Assembly: GCA_948567375.1 (NCBI GenBank)
Contig: CAOYZS010000008.1
Span: forward strand, 62,001-126,000
Source of the DNA: Lunularia cruciata
Taxonomy: Eukaryota; Streptophyta; Marchantiopsida; Lunulariales; Lunulariaceae
Reading direction: 5' to 3'
DNA: 64,000 nucleotides
In this document: in pieces, positions 42,758 to 55,210 of the stretch
How positions within the stretch are numbered: position 1 is the first letter of the stretch
How the letters are laid out: every line of letters starts with the position of its first letter
Notes under the pieces: generated by a model
The model's input: the letters and a program-made list of their open reading frames with translations, nothing else
Database searches by the model: none
Told to the model about the DNA's origin: nothing
Made by a program: the position numbers and the translations under genes

Positions 42758-45700
42758 TGTGACAACCCAAAAAGTATCAATTTTGCAATAATTGATAGGT
42801 TATCATTTGTCCCCACAAAGATACTGGTCAAGAATGGTCAAATAGGAAGTAAAATGAAAATATTTAGTTCTACTTGGTTTCACCTTTAGCCTCTTTGGGT
42901 AGAAATCACACCTAGAAGAGAGTAACAAGCACTTGATCATAATCTTGTCATAACTGAAGTCACCCAAAATAACAAACTTCCAAATCCTTTCCAAATTGAT
43001 GCTTATTTTGATGATTCAATTGCTTCAAAGAAGGCTACTTCACAAGAAAGTGATTTTGCCTCAAAATTGCATTCCACCACTTCATTGAAGGTACAACATC
43101 CTCAGTCAAAATTACTTCACACTTAATCTAATGCTATAAACATAAATGCAAAATACTACCAACACTAAGATTCCTCATAAATTTATCAAGGCATTTCTTT
43201 GCTTACACTGCACTCAAGATCAAACACACAAATGGAATCAAAGCTATAGAATCCAACATCTAACACTCTCCAATTGCAATTTGAACTTCTCCAAACACTT
43301 GCAAATACACATGCAATATTGATACTTTAAATTAAGCTAAAATGACAAGCACTAAACATCAACTCTTCACCTTACTCAACTTCAAAATAAAATACTAAAT
43401 ATACAACACCATAATGAAATTTTTTAATAGGAAAAGCACTTAATATCTAAACTACCTTAATTGCTTCAACTACTTCCTACCAATTTCCGGATCTAAATCA
43501 ACACTCTACCACTTAAAATCTTAAAACTATTAATCCTACTCTGATCTAACTTCTCCTTCTATTTTAGGTTCTACATCCAAATTACCTACATGCCTCTTGC
43601 ACTTTGGGGTGCATCTACTACTTCTATATCTTTGTCTAGTTTGATTACTTCTTTGGTTTGAACTGCATCTAAAGTTGTCATCAACTTAACTACTTCTTTT
43701 GACTTAGGTAACGTACCCAAAGTCACATGCACTCCTACTTCAACTACTTCACACTGAGTTTCTATTCTCCTTCAAACTACCATAAAACTGATCTAAATCC
43801 ATTTTAACTAAGTCTAATTTGAGATAGAAAATGTATCCTACTTCAATTATCTTCCTATCTGCTATATTTTAAAGATGGGAAGATAACCCTAAACAAATTA
43901 TTCATGTCCACATCCTTCACATCCACTTCCTAGTCTCCTATGCCAACAACTTCTACTCTTGTGGTCAAGACTCCTCCAATCAAACTTCATCCTCAACAAT
44001 AAACATCACCTCAACCTACCAATGATCCCTTCCACTGATCCAGACTTCTTCCCTTTTGAGATTGGCTCCTCCCAAGTCATCTCTTCTCTCAAATTCTCCC
44101 AAAGCATTATCAATTCCTTAGCATGCTTTGTCTCCATCTTCTTCTTCTCATCCACTTGATGCACCACTTGAGCTTCTGAATGCTTGATCAAATCCCACAA
44201 CCTTTCTTCTTCTTTGCCTCTACTGCCAATTCTCATTGCTAGGCTCAATCTTTCTCTGTTACAATTGATCTCAACTCTTCTGCTACCCGTTCACTTTCCA
44301 TTTCTCTAGTCTTGGAGTATATCTTCAGCTATAGGACTTCATCACTCAAATGGAACCATTCTTTCAATTGAAGGATGTTTCATTCAATTAAAACCATTCC
44401 TTCAATTGCAAGACTTCATCACTCCAATGTCTTACCACTTGAAGCTCATCCTTCACCTCTAGATGATCTTTATTTATCTCCTTCCTCTTCTCCTACAACT
44501 ATAATAGTAAGGGATATACAATCTTTGACAAATAACTCACTCCTCTCAACTCTTCCTCATCCTTGTCTTTGGTAGGTGATTCTTCTACTAATGCCTTACC
44601 CCAAAGTCTTGATCTCCTCACCTTCAGATTGACCTCTTCCAAGCTTTCTTCATCTTCTTTGGCTCAACTTGGTCCTTATACTTACAAGTTGTAAACTTAG
44701 GGTTTACAAGTCTTGGCTTGATTTCACCTCTCTTTGGAATACCAGTCTTGGCTCTTCATCACGTTCTTCCAAAATATCCACTTTAAGTAAGTCCAAGTAC
44801 TGGGTATCTCCTCCTTCTTTCCATGCATTCAATCTCCACATGGAACTCTTGATCCTCCTCCTCAACTACTTCTTCTACTTATTGCTAGACTTTGGGTTCT
44901 CCTTCACTACCACTACTTGACTCCTTACTCTTTAGAGTGAGCTCTTCTTCTTTAAAATCCCCATAATTGGATTTTGCCTCTGCCTCCTACTTATCTTCAA
45001 ATGACAAATCAACTATTGTTGTCTTGTTCCTTGGAATTAGCTTTTGAGTTGTTCCTTTATACACCAAGGAGACCATATCCTTGGGCCTACTTTGTTTTAT
45101 TGACTTTGGAAAGGAGATTAACACGATCTTCATCCACCTTGTTCTAGCAAAGTATTCATCTCCTTCTTGAATCTTCATCATGTAGTTTTTGCTTATCTTC
45201 ATCTGCATCTCAACAAAGATCTAGATGGAAGTGAGACACCATCTTTATTTTCTTCTTTGAGTTCAGCAAGTTCAAAATCAAAAAGAGATGTGCCACAAAT
45301 AGTACAACGTAATGGGGTGGCAAGCCTATCCTCCAATTTGCAATCATCTATCTCATCCACTAGTAGAAACACTTTGCCTAGTTCACCTTCTCCCTTATGA
45401 ATATAAGGTGAAAGAAAATAGCCTATTGCTTCATCATGTGGGTGGTTTTCTATGGCTTCATCATGGCCACCAGAGCCCCAACAATACTTTGCCTTTTTAG
45501 GTCTTTGTGAGTGTCTACCTTGTAACCATTCTTCAAGCATGGTGCACAAAATGTATTCTTCAATTCATCAATCTCCTTGATAGGATCACACTTCCAATAG
45601 AAGGTGATTCTTGTCATATCTCATACTTCTCTCCGCAATATGAGTCTCAAATCTGACCTTGTCCATGAGTCGGATTTCCTCTCTTTTTGTCCACCTTGGG

Positions 45701-45848
45701 ACCATTTGCATGATTACAGGTAGTGATTTTTGCTCTTAAACCTAGAAAACTCAAATTCTAGTTCCAAGCCCAAAATGTTATCTAAAGTTAGCTTAAGACT
45801 TTGTAGAATGCATGAGTTTTAGTTGAGGCTCAACTGAAGACTTACTTC
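42758..45848 (-). repeat. 5' LTR of A4, truncated
   Basis: Ends TTGTCACA (minus sense) at 42758 and matches A2 throughout, including LTR-ORF coding near 45.2-45.5 kb. The first several hundred bases of the LTR are missing here because element C is inserted at 45849; the rest should lie just beyond the window's right edge. Confidence 0.78.
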
Positions 45849-46417
45849 TATAATACTCCAAGGACAAGAGAACTCTCCAAGAGGGATACAAGAGAGAGAA
45901 TATAAGTTTCACACTCAATCCTCCAATGACTAAAAGGAGCACCTTCTCTTTATTATATAGCAAAGAAGATCCCCTCAAAGAAAGCTCCACCCTTGGATCA
46001 TAAATATGGATTGGTGACTTTTAAGCAAGCTCCATCCTTGGATTAGTTGTTTGGATGGTGACATGTCAGTCCTTGTCCTATCTAGTTGGTCAAACGGGTT
46101 TGATCAAAGGGAATCTTTATGTAGGGAGCTCAGAATCACATGGGTGAGATACTGTTGGAAAGCTCTTGATGAGACAAATCATAGGGGGTACAAGGCAAGA
46201 TCTTTCTCCTTGAGGGGAGGATCTTTCCATTTTTGAGGCCTCATTCATCCGTTTAGGCCTCCAAAATTGGCTTTAAAGTTTTTAACTACTATTAGTAGAA
46301 GTATTCTTATGGTGACATTCTTATGTTATCTACCTATCCCACTATACACAACATCCTTCTAAATGTTACCTTGCCAATTTTCACCTCTAGATAATATGTC
46401 TAACTACTTGTATTATA
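45849..46417 (-). repeat. 3' LTR of element C (569 bp)
   Basis: Edges TATAATAC and GTATTATA correspond to the TGTAATAC/GTATTACA termini of the 5' LTR. The minus strand immediately before the LTR reads TTAAAAGGGGAGAGATC, a good polypurine tract (46418-46434). Confidence 0.88.
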
Positions 46418-46434
46418 GATCTCTCCCCTTTTAA
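46418..46434 (-). promoter_or_regulatory. Polypurine tract of element C
   Basis: AAAAGGGGAGAGA on the minus strand directly adjoins the 3' LTR, as expected for the plus-strand primer of an LTR retroelement. Confidence 0.75.
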
Positions 46435-46499
46435 GACACAATGTCCTCATTGCAAAGTTGTTGCTCAAAAGATTGAACTAACACTAGAGTGTTAGTCAA

Positions 46500-46828
46500 G
46501 TTGGCTGCTGGCTCCATGTTGCCTCATATAGTGGGTTCCCTTTTCAATGGACCAGATATTTCACATGTGGATGGCAATTACCACATATGCATTTTTGGAC
46601 AATTCATTTGACTTCATACTCCTCCACCTCATCAACTAGGGTAACACAAGGTTGACTTTCTTGGATGGAAGAGAATGGAGTAACTAGGGATCATATTGAT
46701 GTAATAAGGAAACATGAATCATTGGGAGGATCTTCATATGTGGTGGTAGTTTGAGGTGATAGGCCATGGTATTGATGCAACAAAGGATGGAGAAAGGTCC
46801 AATAAAATGAAGTCTGAGCTAAATCTAC
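46500..46828 (-). pseudogene. Integrase C-terminus and chromodomain of element C
   Basis: The minus strand reads FIGPFSILCCINTMAYHL and LPPHMKILPMIHVSLLHQY (the GPF-type C-terminal region of gypsy integrases). A chromodomain-like block follows: EVEEYEVKWIVQK, YLVH then a stop replacing Trp, KGNPLYEATW. Chromodomains at this place define chromoviruses and bind modified histones or heterochromatin. Confidence 0.72.
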
Positions 46829-46915
46829 CCGACCTTAGCTCAGTTGGTAGAGCGGGAGACTGTAGTGTGCATGCGGACATCTCTTGTGTGAAGATGAGAA
46901 TCAATGCAGGGTTTA
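46829..46915 (+). pseudogene. tRNA-Tyr(GUA) relic with intron
   Basis: CCGACCTTAGCTCAGTTGGT then AGAGCGGGAGACTGTAG matches the 5' half of plant nuclear tRNA-Tyr through the GTA anticodon. A 14-base intron-like stretch follows, then TCTCTT, which can pair with the GGGAG anticodon stem. The T-arm is degraded (AGAATC in place of TTCGAATCC) and the acceptor 3' strand is absent. It stands at the 5' edge of the LINE insertion. Confidence 0.75.
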
Positions 46916-47893
46916 GAGATTTGTATTCACTTATGAATCACTCTAGACTTGCTCATCGTACCACATGGGAGTTGAAGAAGGTGTTGTTCATCTCTTGTGC
47001 AACCGGTGGTTCTCTATGGTGCTTAGATTTGGGGTCCATGTACTAAGAAGACATGGTGGCAAAAGGTGGAGAAAGTTCAAAAACTATTTTTGTGTGATGA
47101 ACTTGGAGTGAGGACTCAAACTCCTTATGTATTGCTGCTTGCTGAAACTGGTTTCTTACCCCTTGAGGCTGAAGCTTTGTTCCTAGATCTCACATATGCC
47201 ACTAAGGTGAGGTCCATGGAGCATGAGAGACTTCTCTACCAAGCTTTTTGTGCCACTCTATCTCTATTGGTTGGTATACAGATCTGATTGCAAGCGCCAC
47301 AAGGTGGAATGTTTGTAAGCAATATTGGAGATTGGAGCCTATTGCACTTTGAGAGGTGATCAAGGAGCAGTTCTTACTTTGCTTATGGTAGCAACCCGGT
47401 ACCAAGATGGTGTTCTATTAGCAATTTGTAAATCCTATGTTGGTGTATAGTGAGCAAGATTATCTCTTGGCTGGTATTTCTACTTCACTAAGACATGCTA
47501 TTGCTCAATATAGAACTAGTTCTCATAGACTAGAAGTAGAGCAAGGACATTGGCAATAGATAGAGCACTCCATGCGACTTTGCAAATTGTGTACTATGAG
47601 CAAAGTTGAGGATGAGCACCATGTGTTTGTTGATTGCCCTCGTTACATTGCAGATCAGAGTTAAACATCAGATTACTTGTAGTGATTCTTAGCTCTCTTA
47701 CAGGTTGAAGCCTTAGTATTAGGGAAGTATATGATGGAGATGAGTTTACATCGGACCAATTTGTTATAGATTGGTCAAATGCCCTAGGCTTTGGCCTAGG
47801 CTCACATTTCATGTGTTTTGTATTGTGTTTCTAGCCTTTTGACTCTTTGGGTTTTCCGGGCTTTATATTTCATTTTTTTTATTGTTGTTATGA
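46829..47893 (+). mobile_element. 5'-truncated LINE with a tRNA-Tyr-like head
   Basis: Inserted in element C's integrase, exactly between the segment ending near 47900 and FIGPF near 46828 (minus sense). After the tRNA-like head come LINE post-RT sequences in plus sense: WWQKVEKVQKLFLCDELGVR, TPYVLLLAETGFLPLEAEAL, then a zinc-ribbon CKLCTMSKVEDEHHVFVDCP near 47580-47640. The end is T-rich (ATTTCATTTTTTTTATTG). No RT core is present. Confidence 0.75.
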
Positions 47894-48712
47894 GGACCAA
47901 TTAACTTGAGGTTGGTGGTTGACGTTAGACTTGATCTCCTACATTGAAATCCATGTGTTGGCGGTGTACATCTACATTTTTCTCTACCAATTTTGGGCTA
48001 TCTACAACCTATACTTGGCCTGTTCCATCTCCTGTTGGATTTTGGAAACAAAAGTGTTGACAACATCAACCTTGGTAGCCACCGGATGGACCTTCATCAA
48101 GCTCAAAGGTGTGAAAGGATGCTCTCCATACATGAGGAAGAACAATGTGACTTGTGTGGAGGCATTTACCAGATTGTTGTATGAAAATTCCACCAATGGG
48201 AGTAAGGTGTCCAAACTCTCTTGCTCAATGAAAGTAAAGCCCGATGCATGTCCTCAATAGTGCAATTTCCCTCTCTATTTATCCATCAATCTATGGATGG
48301 TAAGTTGTGGACATAGCCAATTTGGTTTTGAAGAACGCAAAGAGTATTCTCCAAAACAAGCTAGTGAATTGAGTGCCTTTCTATGTGATGAGCACTTAAG
48401 ACAAGCCATGATGGGAAAAGATTGTATCTAGGTACAATTGAGCTAGTTATGGGGCAATCACATCCTTGGTGGTAGAATGTATATGAATCATTTTGTTTAG
48501 TCGATCGACAAAGACTACAATGGAATCAAATCCAGAGGTGATCTTGGGCAATTCACAAACCATATCCATGCTTACCTATTCTGAACGTTGTGTAGGAGTG
48601 GGGAGAGGTTGGAGGAGTCCTATGGGAGCTTGATTAGAAGCCTTATTTTTTTGATAAAGTAGGCAACTCCAAACATATTCCATCTCATCCTTGTGCTCAT
48701 TTGGAGCCAATA
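47894..48712 (-). pseudogene. Integrase core of element C
   Basis: The minus strand reads LLYQKNKASNQAPIGLLQPL, VSMDMVCELPKITSGFDSI (first catalytic Asp), VVFVDRLNKM, a degraded second-Asp region (GTQFTSLFW), and LLPLVEFSYNNLVNASTQVT. It is interrupted at 48713 by solo LTR A5. The HHCC zinc motif continues on the far side (HDFAIAGHVEMDKSLDTIKC near 52.40 kb). Confidence 0.8.
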
Positions 48713-48717
48713 GTACT

Positions 48718-51700
48718 TGTGGTACCCACATTTTTCATTTTTTAAGTTTTTGTCCTATTTTGAAGAAGAAGAGTACAAATGAAGTCATATTGAACTTGAA
48801 TGGCATGAAAGGAGAAGAACTATGTCTTTGGTTTGTAACCCAAAGTAAAGTGATTTCATGTCAAATGCAAAGTACTCAGATTGGATCTGTTATAGTCCAA
48901 CCTGAAGTAAGGAGACCTCACCTTGGGTGATCAACCTGATGCAAAGAGAGTAAGAGATTTCCTTTGGGTTAGAAATTCAAGAATGGTACCACAAACAAAA
49001 ATGGGTAAGGCACAAGTGGGAGAAATTGAAAATGACAGGAGAAGTGCATACAAAAGGTATGATTTCTTGGTAGACATGCCTTTGAAGAATGACTGAGAAA
49101 CATCGGACTATAAAGTCAGCTTCTGAATCAAGAGGGAGACAAATGACAAGTGAATTTCCTATGGCTTTGTCGAGTCATCCTAAGGGAGACCCGGGAAGAG
49201 GAGTGGTAGTGAGTGAAGTTGTGAAGCATCAAGAGGGATTGAGTGTTGCATGTCCAAGGGATAGGAGAATTGTCTTGAGAAGCACATCACAAAGGAGAGT
49301 AGAATGAAGGGAATCAGGAAGTGCCCTACATGAGCAGTGAGGAACCTTGTGATTAGGAGGTTAGACGTGATGGCTTGCATCAAAGTTCTAAATAGACTTT
49401 GCATTACTTTCCTTGCATGGAATTGGAACTTGAGTTTTCCCAATTTCATGGGTGTGTAAGTGTGTAGATGGGTTGGCAATAGTTGAGAAGAGAGGCAGTC
49501 CAGGTCGATGGATAGAGTCAGATCAGAGACTAGTGTTAGGAAGAGAGAGTGGGGAAGAGCATGTGGCCATGTTCTTGGGGAAGGGAGAAGCCGCAAAAGA
49601 AACCCAAGAGATCAGAAATTTATTCACCTCAAAGCGTATGAAGAATGGGTACAAGGTGGAGACTTATCGAGACCCAATGCAAAGAAGTATTGTAGGTGCA
49701 ATGATGGCATTGTTTAAATCTGAGTGCACTACCTTTGTTATGAAGTAACATGCTGTATTTTTCCACAAGATGTATGTAGGAGAGCCGATCAGCTAGGCAA
49801 AGTGTTTTTATCAATGGACAAGGTAGATGGTGTTGAATTGTCCAATCAAAGGAGAAGAAGAAAAGGAAATTTTGTGAGTAGATGATGTTGCAGAAAAAGA
49901 TCAATGAGAATCTGGAAGAGAAGTTTGAGAAGCATGGCAAAGAGTTGGCACTGAATGTGAAGGAGGTTATGCAAGAAAGACTTTGAGTGCAGAAGTTACA
50001 AGCCAAAGTAAAGTTGGAGCAAGAAAATAGCAAGGAATTGGTGGAAGCTAAGGAAGAAGAGCTCAATGCATTTTGACAAAAGGTAGAAGAAAAGACAGCA
50101 GCCTTGCAACGGGAATTGACTAAGCACCATCAAGAAGAAGGGAGGTTGAGAGATCTTGTGAAGACATTGGAGGCAAAGATTGATCCGTATGTGAAAGAGT
50201 TGGAGGATTGTTGTAATACCAAGAGCTAGCCATATGATCTAGATGTGAAATTTGGTTTGGTAACATCTAGAATGATGTTATACATGATGGTCAAAATAGA
50301 TAAGATAGAAGTATCACCAAAAGAGTACTTCTACTAATAGGGCAGAAACCGAAATAGACTTGAGAACCTTAGAACCAATAGCTAGACATATGATTTAAAG
50401 GTGAGAATTGGTTTGGTAACATCTGGAAGGATGTTACACAGGATGGACTAAACAGATCAGAAAGAAGTATTATCAAAAGGGGACTTCTACTAATAGAGTC
50501 GGAACCAAAATATGCCTGAAATGTTTGAAGGCAATTTTGGAGGCCTAAACGGATGAATTAGGCCTAAAAAATGTGCAGATCCCCCCCCCCCCATTGGAGG
50601 TAACGTTGGCCTTCCCTCCCTCTTGCTTTGACTCATCGAGAGCTTTCCAACGGTACCTTACGTGATTTTGAGATTCCTATAGAAGATTCCCTAAAAGATT
50701 CCCTCCGGTCAAAGTTTGTTTGACCAACCAGATAGGACCTAGACCATACATGTCACCCTATCAAGTAAGTTATCCAAGGGTGGAGCTTGCTGACATGTCA
50801 CCTATCTGTGTCCCTAATCCTAGGGTGGAGCTTCCTTGGAGGAGATCCTCTTTGTCTATATAATAAAGAGAAGGTGCTCCCTTGGGGCATCGAATGTTGG
50901 AGTGTGCAATCTGTATTTTCTCTCTTCTCTTGTCCTCGGAGTATTACAATTGCACAGTGGAGTATGAGGAAGAGTTGAAGATAAGTAAAGCTATGATGGA
51001 GAAGGAGAGACAGAAGAAGTAGAATAATTGATGGTGGAACAATCGATTGAAGAAGCAATCGTGGAACTAAAGGCAAGGTTAACCATGAAAGCCGAGGTGA
51101 GGATGGAGGAATCATGGTTATATGAGTGATGATTGCTTGTGTAGGAGACAAGGAGTAAGAATGCAAAGAACAAGGACTTGAATGCCTTGTTAATTAGTCT
51201 TAGAACTTTGATAGATAGGAAGATGTTAGATGTAGAGAATAACATTTCTATCAGGCTAGGTTTGATTAAATTGGAGTTAGATAATCTTTGGAATACTGTA
51301 CATATCAATCCCAAAGTAAGAGAGATAGGAGTGCAGGTGTCTTCAGATTTGGCACTTGAGTTATAAGAGAAGAGTGGGTTACAAGATAAGGAGGTAGATA
51401 CATTACACATGTCTTTAATTACATATCAAAGTGAAGACATATTATTATTGGTAGAAGAGTTGGACATTGTAAAACCCAAAGTACATGAGATGAAGAGACT
51501 TTCCTTGGGTTTAAAAGCCAAAGTCAAAGTAGACATCAGATTGGATTAGGACCAATTTTGAGATAGGAGGAGGCAGATATGAAGAGGTGCATTGTCATTT
51601 TGGATATGCAAGTTGATAGAGTTATTAGGGATTGGTTTATGAAGTTAGATAACTAATGAAGAGCTCTGCCTACTTAAAGAAAGCCTTCATAGTAAAATGT

Positions 51701-52353
51701 TCTTCATTGTTCATTATTCTTGAGAATAGATAAAGCAAAGTGTTGTGAAGTAGTGCTCGATGCTTGAGCTTAATTTTGAGTATCAATTCTATGTGTGTGT
51801 TTGTGAGTGTTAGGAGAAATTCCAAGTGCAAGTCAATGTGCTTGTTGGATGTTGGATTCTACAGCGGTGATCTTCATTCTATGTGTTTAGATCTTGAGTG
51901 AAGTGCAATCAGAGCAATGCATTGACAGATCTGAGGAGAGTTGTATTGAGGGTAGTATTCTACATTTATGAATGCAACATTGAGTTGCTATGATGTAATT
52001 TCAATTGAGGAAGTTGTGCCTTCAGTGGAGGGGTGGAACACAATTTTGAGGTGAAGTCGTCTTATAACGAAGTAGCTATGTTTGAGAGAGATTGAATCAT
52101 CACAATCAAGATTGTTTGGAAAGATTTGAAAGAGTTGTGATTATGGGTGACAAATTTGTTATGAAAAGACTACATTTCAATGCTTATTACTCTTTTCTCG
52201 ATGTAGTTTCTACTTGAAAGATTAAAGATGCAATCAAGAAGAACTACATTATTGCTATTTGCTTTGTATTTGGATATTTCTGACTTGTATCTCTATGAGA
52301 ATGAACTTTATTTACCTGATTACTGCAAAAGTGATATTTTCCAAGTTGTCACT
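48718..52353 (+). mobile_element. Family A solo LTR A5 (plus), containing a C solo LTR
   Basis: Starts TGTGGTACCCACA and ends AAGTTGTCACT. It is inserted in element C's integrase; flanks GTACT (48713-48717) and ATAAT (52354-52358) share three of five bases, and removing one copy makes the integrase frame continuous, which supports an aged target duplication. After subtracting the nested C LTR the length is about 2.9 kb, so it has internal deletions relative to A2. It carries decayed LTR-ORF sequence (49.1-50.2 kb; LCITFLAWNWNLSFPNF). Confidence 0.82.
50212..50949 (+). repeat. Family C solo LTR (738 bp) nested in A5
   Basis: Termini TGTAATAC and GTATTACA match element C's LTRs; flanks ATTGT and ATTGC differ at one base. 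It is about 155 bp longer than the other copies because a U3 segment is duplicated in tandem (roughly 50218-50375 and 50376-50535; GGTTTGGTAACATCT occurs in both). A 12-C run is at 50581-50592. Confidence 0.85.
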
Positions 52354-52458
52354 ATAATGGCATTTGATTGTATCCAAGCTCTTGTCCATTTCAACATGAC
52401 CTGCAATGGCAAAATCATGATATTTCACTATGATGGTGGTTCTTAGATCAAATCATCT

Positions 52459-53233
52459 GGGATCTACAATCTACCATCATGAAAGGTGAGTCCTTGGGTG
52501 TTGGTGATGCCTTTGGATGATCGAGCACCTACAATTTGTGGACCAGTTTTTGTAGTAGCAAGAATCCTAGGCCAAAATTTAGGGTTCATCTTGATTTCCA
52601 CCACCAAATTTTTTGCCATCGGCATTTGGGTGAATGCATCTACAAGTTGCTTCTTGCTCTTCACATATCCGATTGTCATGTTGAATTGGTATCTCCACTC
52701 TGCCCACCAAATTTATTGATGAGAAAGATCTTTTTGTGTTTTGAGGTAGATTAGAGATTTGTGGTCCATCTCTACTACAAATACCTTCTCACCCAAATGG
52801 TGCTTCCAATGCTTGGTTGTAAGGACAATGGCTTTTGCTTCTCATTTGGTGGTGTAATAGTTGCATTCCACTCCTAGCAACTTACAAGAGAAATACACAA
52901 TTAGGTGCTATCCACCCTACCATTCTTGTTGTAGGATTGCTCCTATTGCTACATCTGATGCATTTGTAGCCATCTTGATTAGACATTTTGGGTCATACCA
53001 TTTCAAGATTGGTGCATGTAGTAATGCAACTCTTGAAAGGCCAATTCTTGTGTGGTTTTCCATATCCACCTCTTCTCCTTGCCTAATAATACTGTTAGCG
53101 GTTGTGCAATCTTGTAGAAGTCCTTGAAAAATTGATGATAAAACCCCATCAATCCCAAGAAACTCTTGAGTTAAGTCTAATCTTTTGGAGCACTCCATTT
53201 TTGAATGACATCTATTTTATCTTTTAACACTTG
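52459..53233 (-). pseudogene. RNase H region of element C
   Basis: The minus strand reads APILKWYDPKCLIKMATNAS and DVAIGAILQQEW, the start of a gypsy RNase H (the expected Asp in TDAS is Asn here). Degraded RNase H follows to about 52.46 kb. Upstream RT is missing because A6 and a deletion intervene at 53234. Confidence 0.75.
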
Positions 53234-53591
53234 GATATTGTGGTGCCCACATTTTTTGTTTTTTCTATTTTGTTAGCATTTTGAGGAAGAAGTGAGTAAG
53301 AAAGCCAAATTACAAAGAAAAGAATGGACGGGAGTGTCTTTGGAGTAAACCCAAAGAAGTCATCTTGGGTTGGAAAATGGAAGTACTCAGAAAGGGAGTA
53401 CAAAGAAACAAGTCCGAAGATTATCATCTTTGGATTGGGCAATGAAGGCTGATACAAAGATAGTCTAACAACCTCTCTACGTGGCAAGAAAGTACACTTC
53501 AAGAAATGGTAGAGGTAGAAGAAGCATGTCTTGCCAATGACATGACATTGACATGTAGAAGAAGGGAGTTGATTTTGAAATTGACTGAAGA

Positions 53592-55210
53592 GTGACTGCA
53601 CTTCGGAGTAATATAAAATTGCAATTGCATAGGGGAAAACTGAATATGTCAAGTAGATATCCTATTCCTCTAAGTAGTCATCTTGAAGTGATGCATGTCA
53701 AGAAGCTGATTGAGAGTGAAATTTTTCAAAATCCAGAAGGGGTTAGAGTGTCGCGTCTAGGAGAGGGAATAGTTTTCTAGTGCCAAAGAATGAGAGAGCA
53801 AATCATGGCAAAGAAGTTCAAGAACACCCTCATAGTAAGGAGCTTTGGAATTTGGAGGTTAGATGTCATAGGAAGGATTGAGGTCTTGAATAGACTTTGT
53901 ATTACCTTTTTAGCATGGAACTAGAATTTCAATTTCCCAAGAGTTGTGGTAAAGATAACTGCTAGTCATTGTGTGGAAGGTCTTAAAGTTGAGGGGAAGA
54001 GAGGAAATCCGGCTCGATGGACTAAGTCAGATTGGGGGTTAGTGTTGGGAAAGGAAGCAAGAGAGCCAATGGGGATCACCTTCTAATGGAAGTGTGAGGT
54101 TGCAAAAGAGACTACGGAAATTCACAATTCATTCTTTGCTCCACGTACAACTAATGGTTACAAGGTGGAGTCCTATCTGGACCTGATTAAGCAAAGCATT
54201 GTAGGAGCGATAATGGCAATGTTCAAACCCAAACAAACAACATACATGAACATGCATCAGTTGGTCTTCCTCCACCAGATATTTGCAGGAGTGAAGGTGA
54301 ATTAGGTGAAGTGTTTCCACCAGCGAATGAGGTAGATGGTTTTCAATTGGAAAACAAATTTGCCTCCACACTATTTCACACTATTGGTAGTGCATTTCTA
54401 CTACGGGTTGAATTTGCTGACAGCAGAGGAGAGGCATCACATGGTGTCACATTTTCATCCTAATTTGAGACAAGAAGCGGATGAAGAAGAATAACACTAC
54501 ATGGCACACTTGTGAGCCAATGATGATCATTTCTTTTAAACAAGACAATGGGAGATGGAAGAAGTCATAAGCCCAAAGAAGAAGAAGTGGACTCAAACCA
54601 AAGAAGAAGAGTTGCCTCCAGCCCAAAGGAAGATCTAAAGACTAATTGTGCGGGTAAAAAGGTGGTAAAAGAAGAACCTTCAGAAACCAAGTCTAAAGGG
54701 GAAATAGAGTCTAGAGGAGAAGACTCAAAAGAAGCGGAACTCACATTACAAAGTGGAGAATCTAGAAGTGAGAGTGAAGGTGAAGACAAAGTTCAGGAAG
54801 CAGTTGAAGCAAAAGAAGATGAAGATTTTTTCTTCCATGACCAGGGCTACATAGGGAACTCCTTCTCTTCCATGACCAGGGCTACATGCTATGTAGCCCT
54901 GGTCATGGAAGAGAAGGAGTACCCTACGGGCCCAAGTTCAGCGGGTAAGGAAGAAGGAAGCTCGGATGCAATATCCCTGAAAGTACAAAGATTCAGACTT
55001 TGGAAGAAGGAGCTGGCGGAAGAGGTGAAATACAAAGATGTGGCCAAAGACAAAGAGAACTTTGGAGGAATACAATATTTAGTGCAGGTTGTTACTCCAT
55101 TGTTGAAGCTATTGAAAGAGCAACAAAAGATAATTCCACAATCTAGGATGAAGGTAAAGAACAAGTTGCAGGTGGTGAAGTATCTACTGGCTGAAGTGAA
55201 GGGATTGTAG
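53592..55210 (+). pseudogene. LTR-borne ORF region, A6 copy
   Basis: Largely one frame from 53592 to about 54630 with a few stops, then 54548-55210 open in an adjacent frame. Blocks are LNMSSRYPIPLSSHLEVM, VSRLGEGIVF, CQRMREQIMAKKFKN, LVLGKEAREPMGITF, NLPPHYFTLLVVHFYYGLN, MVSHFHPNLRQEADEE, then an acidic KSKGEIESRGEDSKEAELT region. Several stops fall where A2 has Trp or Gln codons (TGG or CAG to TAG/TGA). No known domain is recognised; the second half is low-complexity and coiled-coil. Confidence 0.7.
54853..54925. repeat. Near-perfect palindrome (30-bp arms, 3-bp loop)
   Basis: Arms 54858-54887 and 54891-54920 are perfect reverse complements around GCT; allowing one mismatch they extend to 35 bp. 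The left arm's inner part, TCTTCCATGACCAGGGCTAC, also occurs as a direct repeat at 54831. The homologous place in A2 (about 37090) has a single copy, so the palindrome arose in this lineage. Confidence 0.95.
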
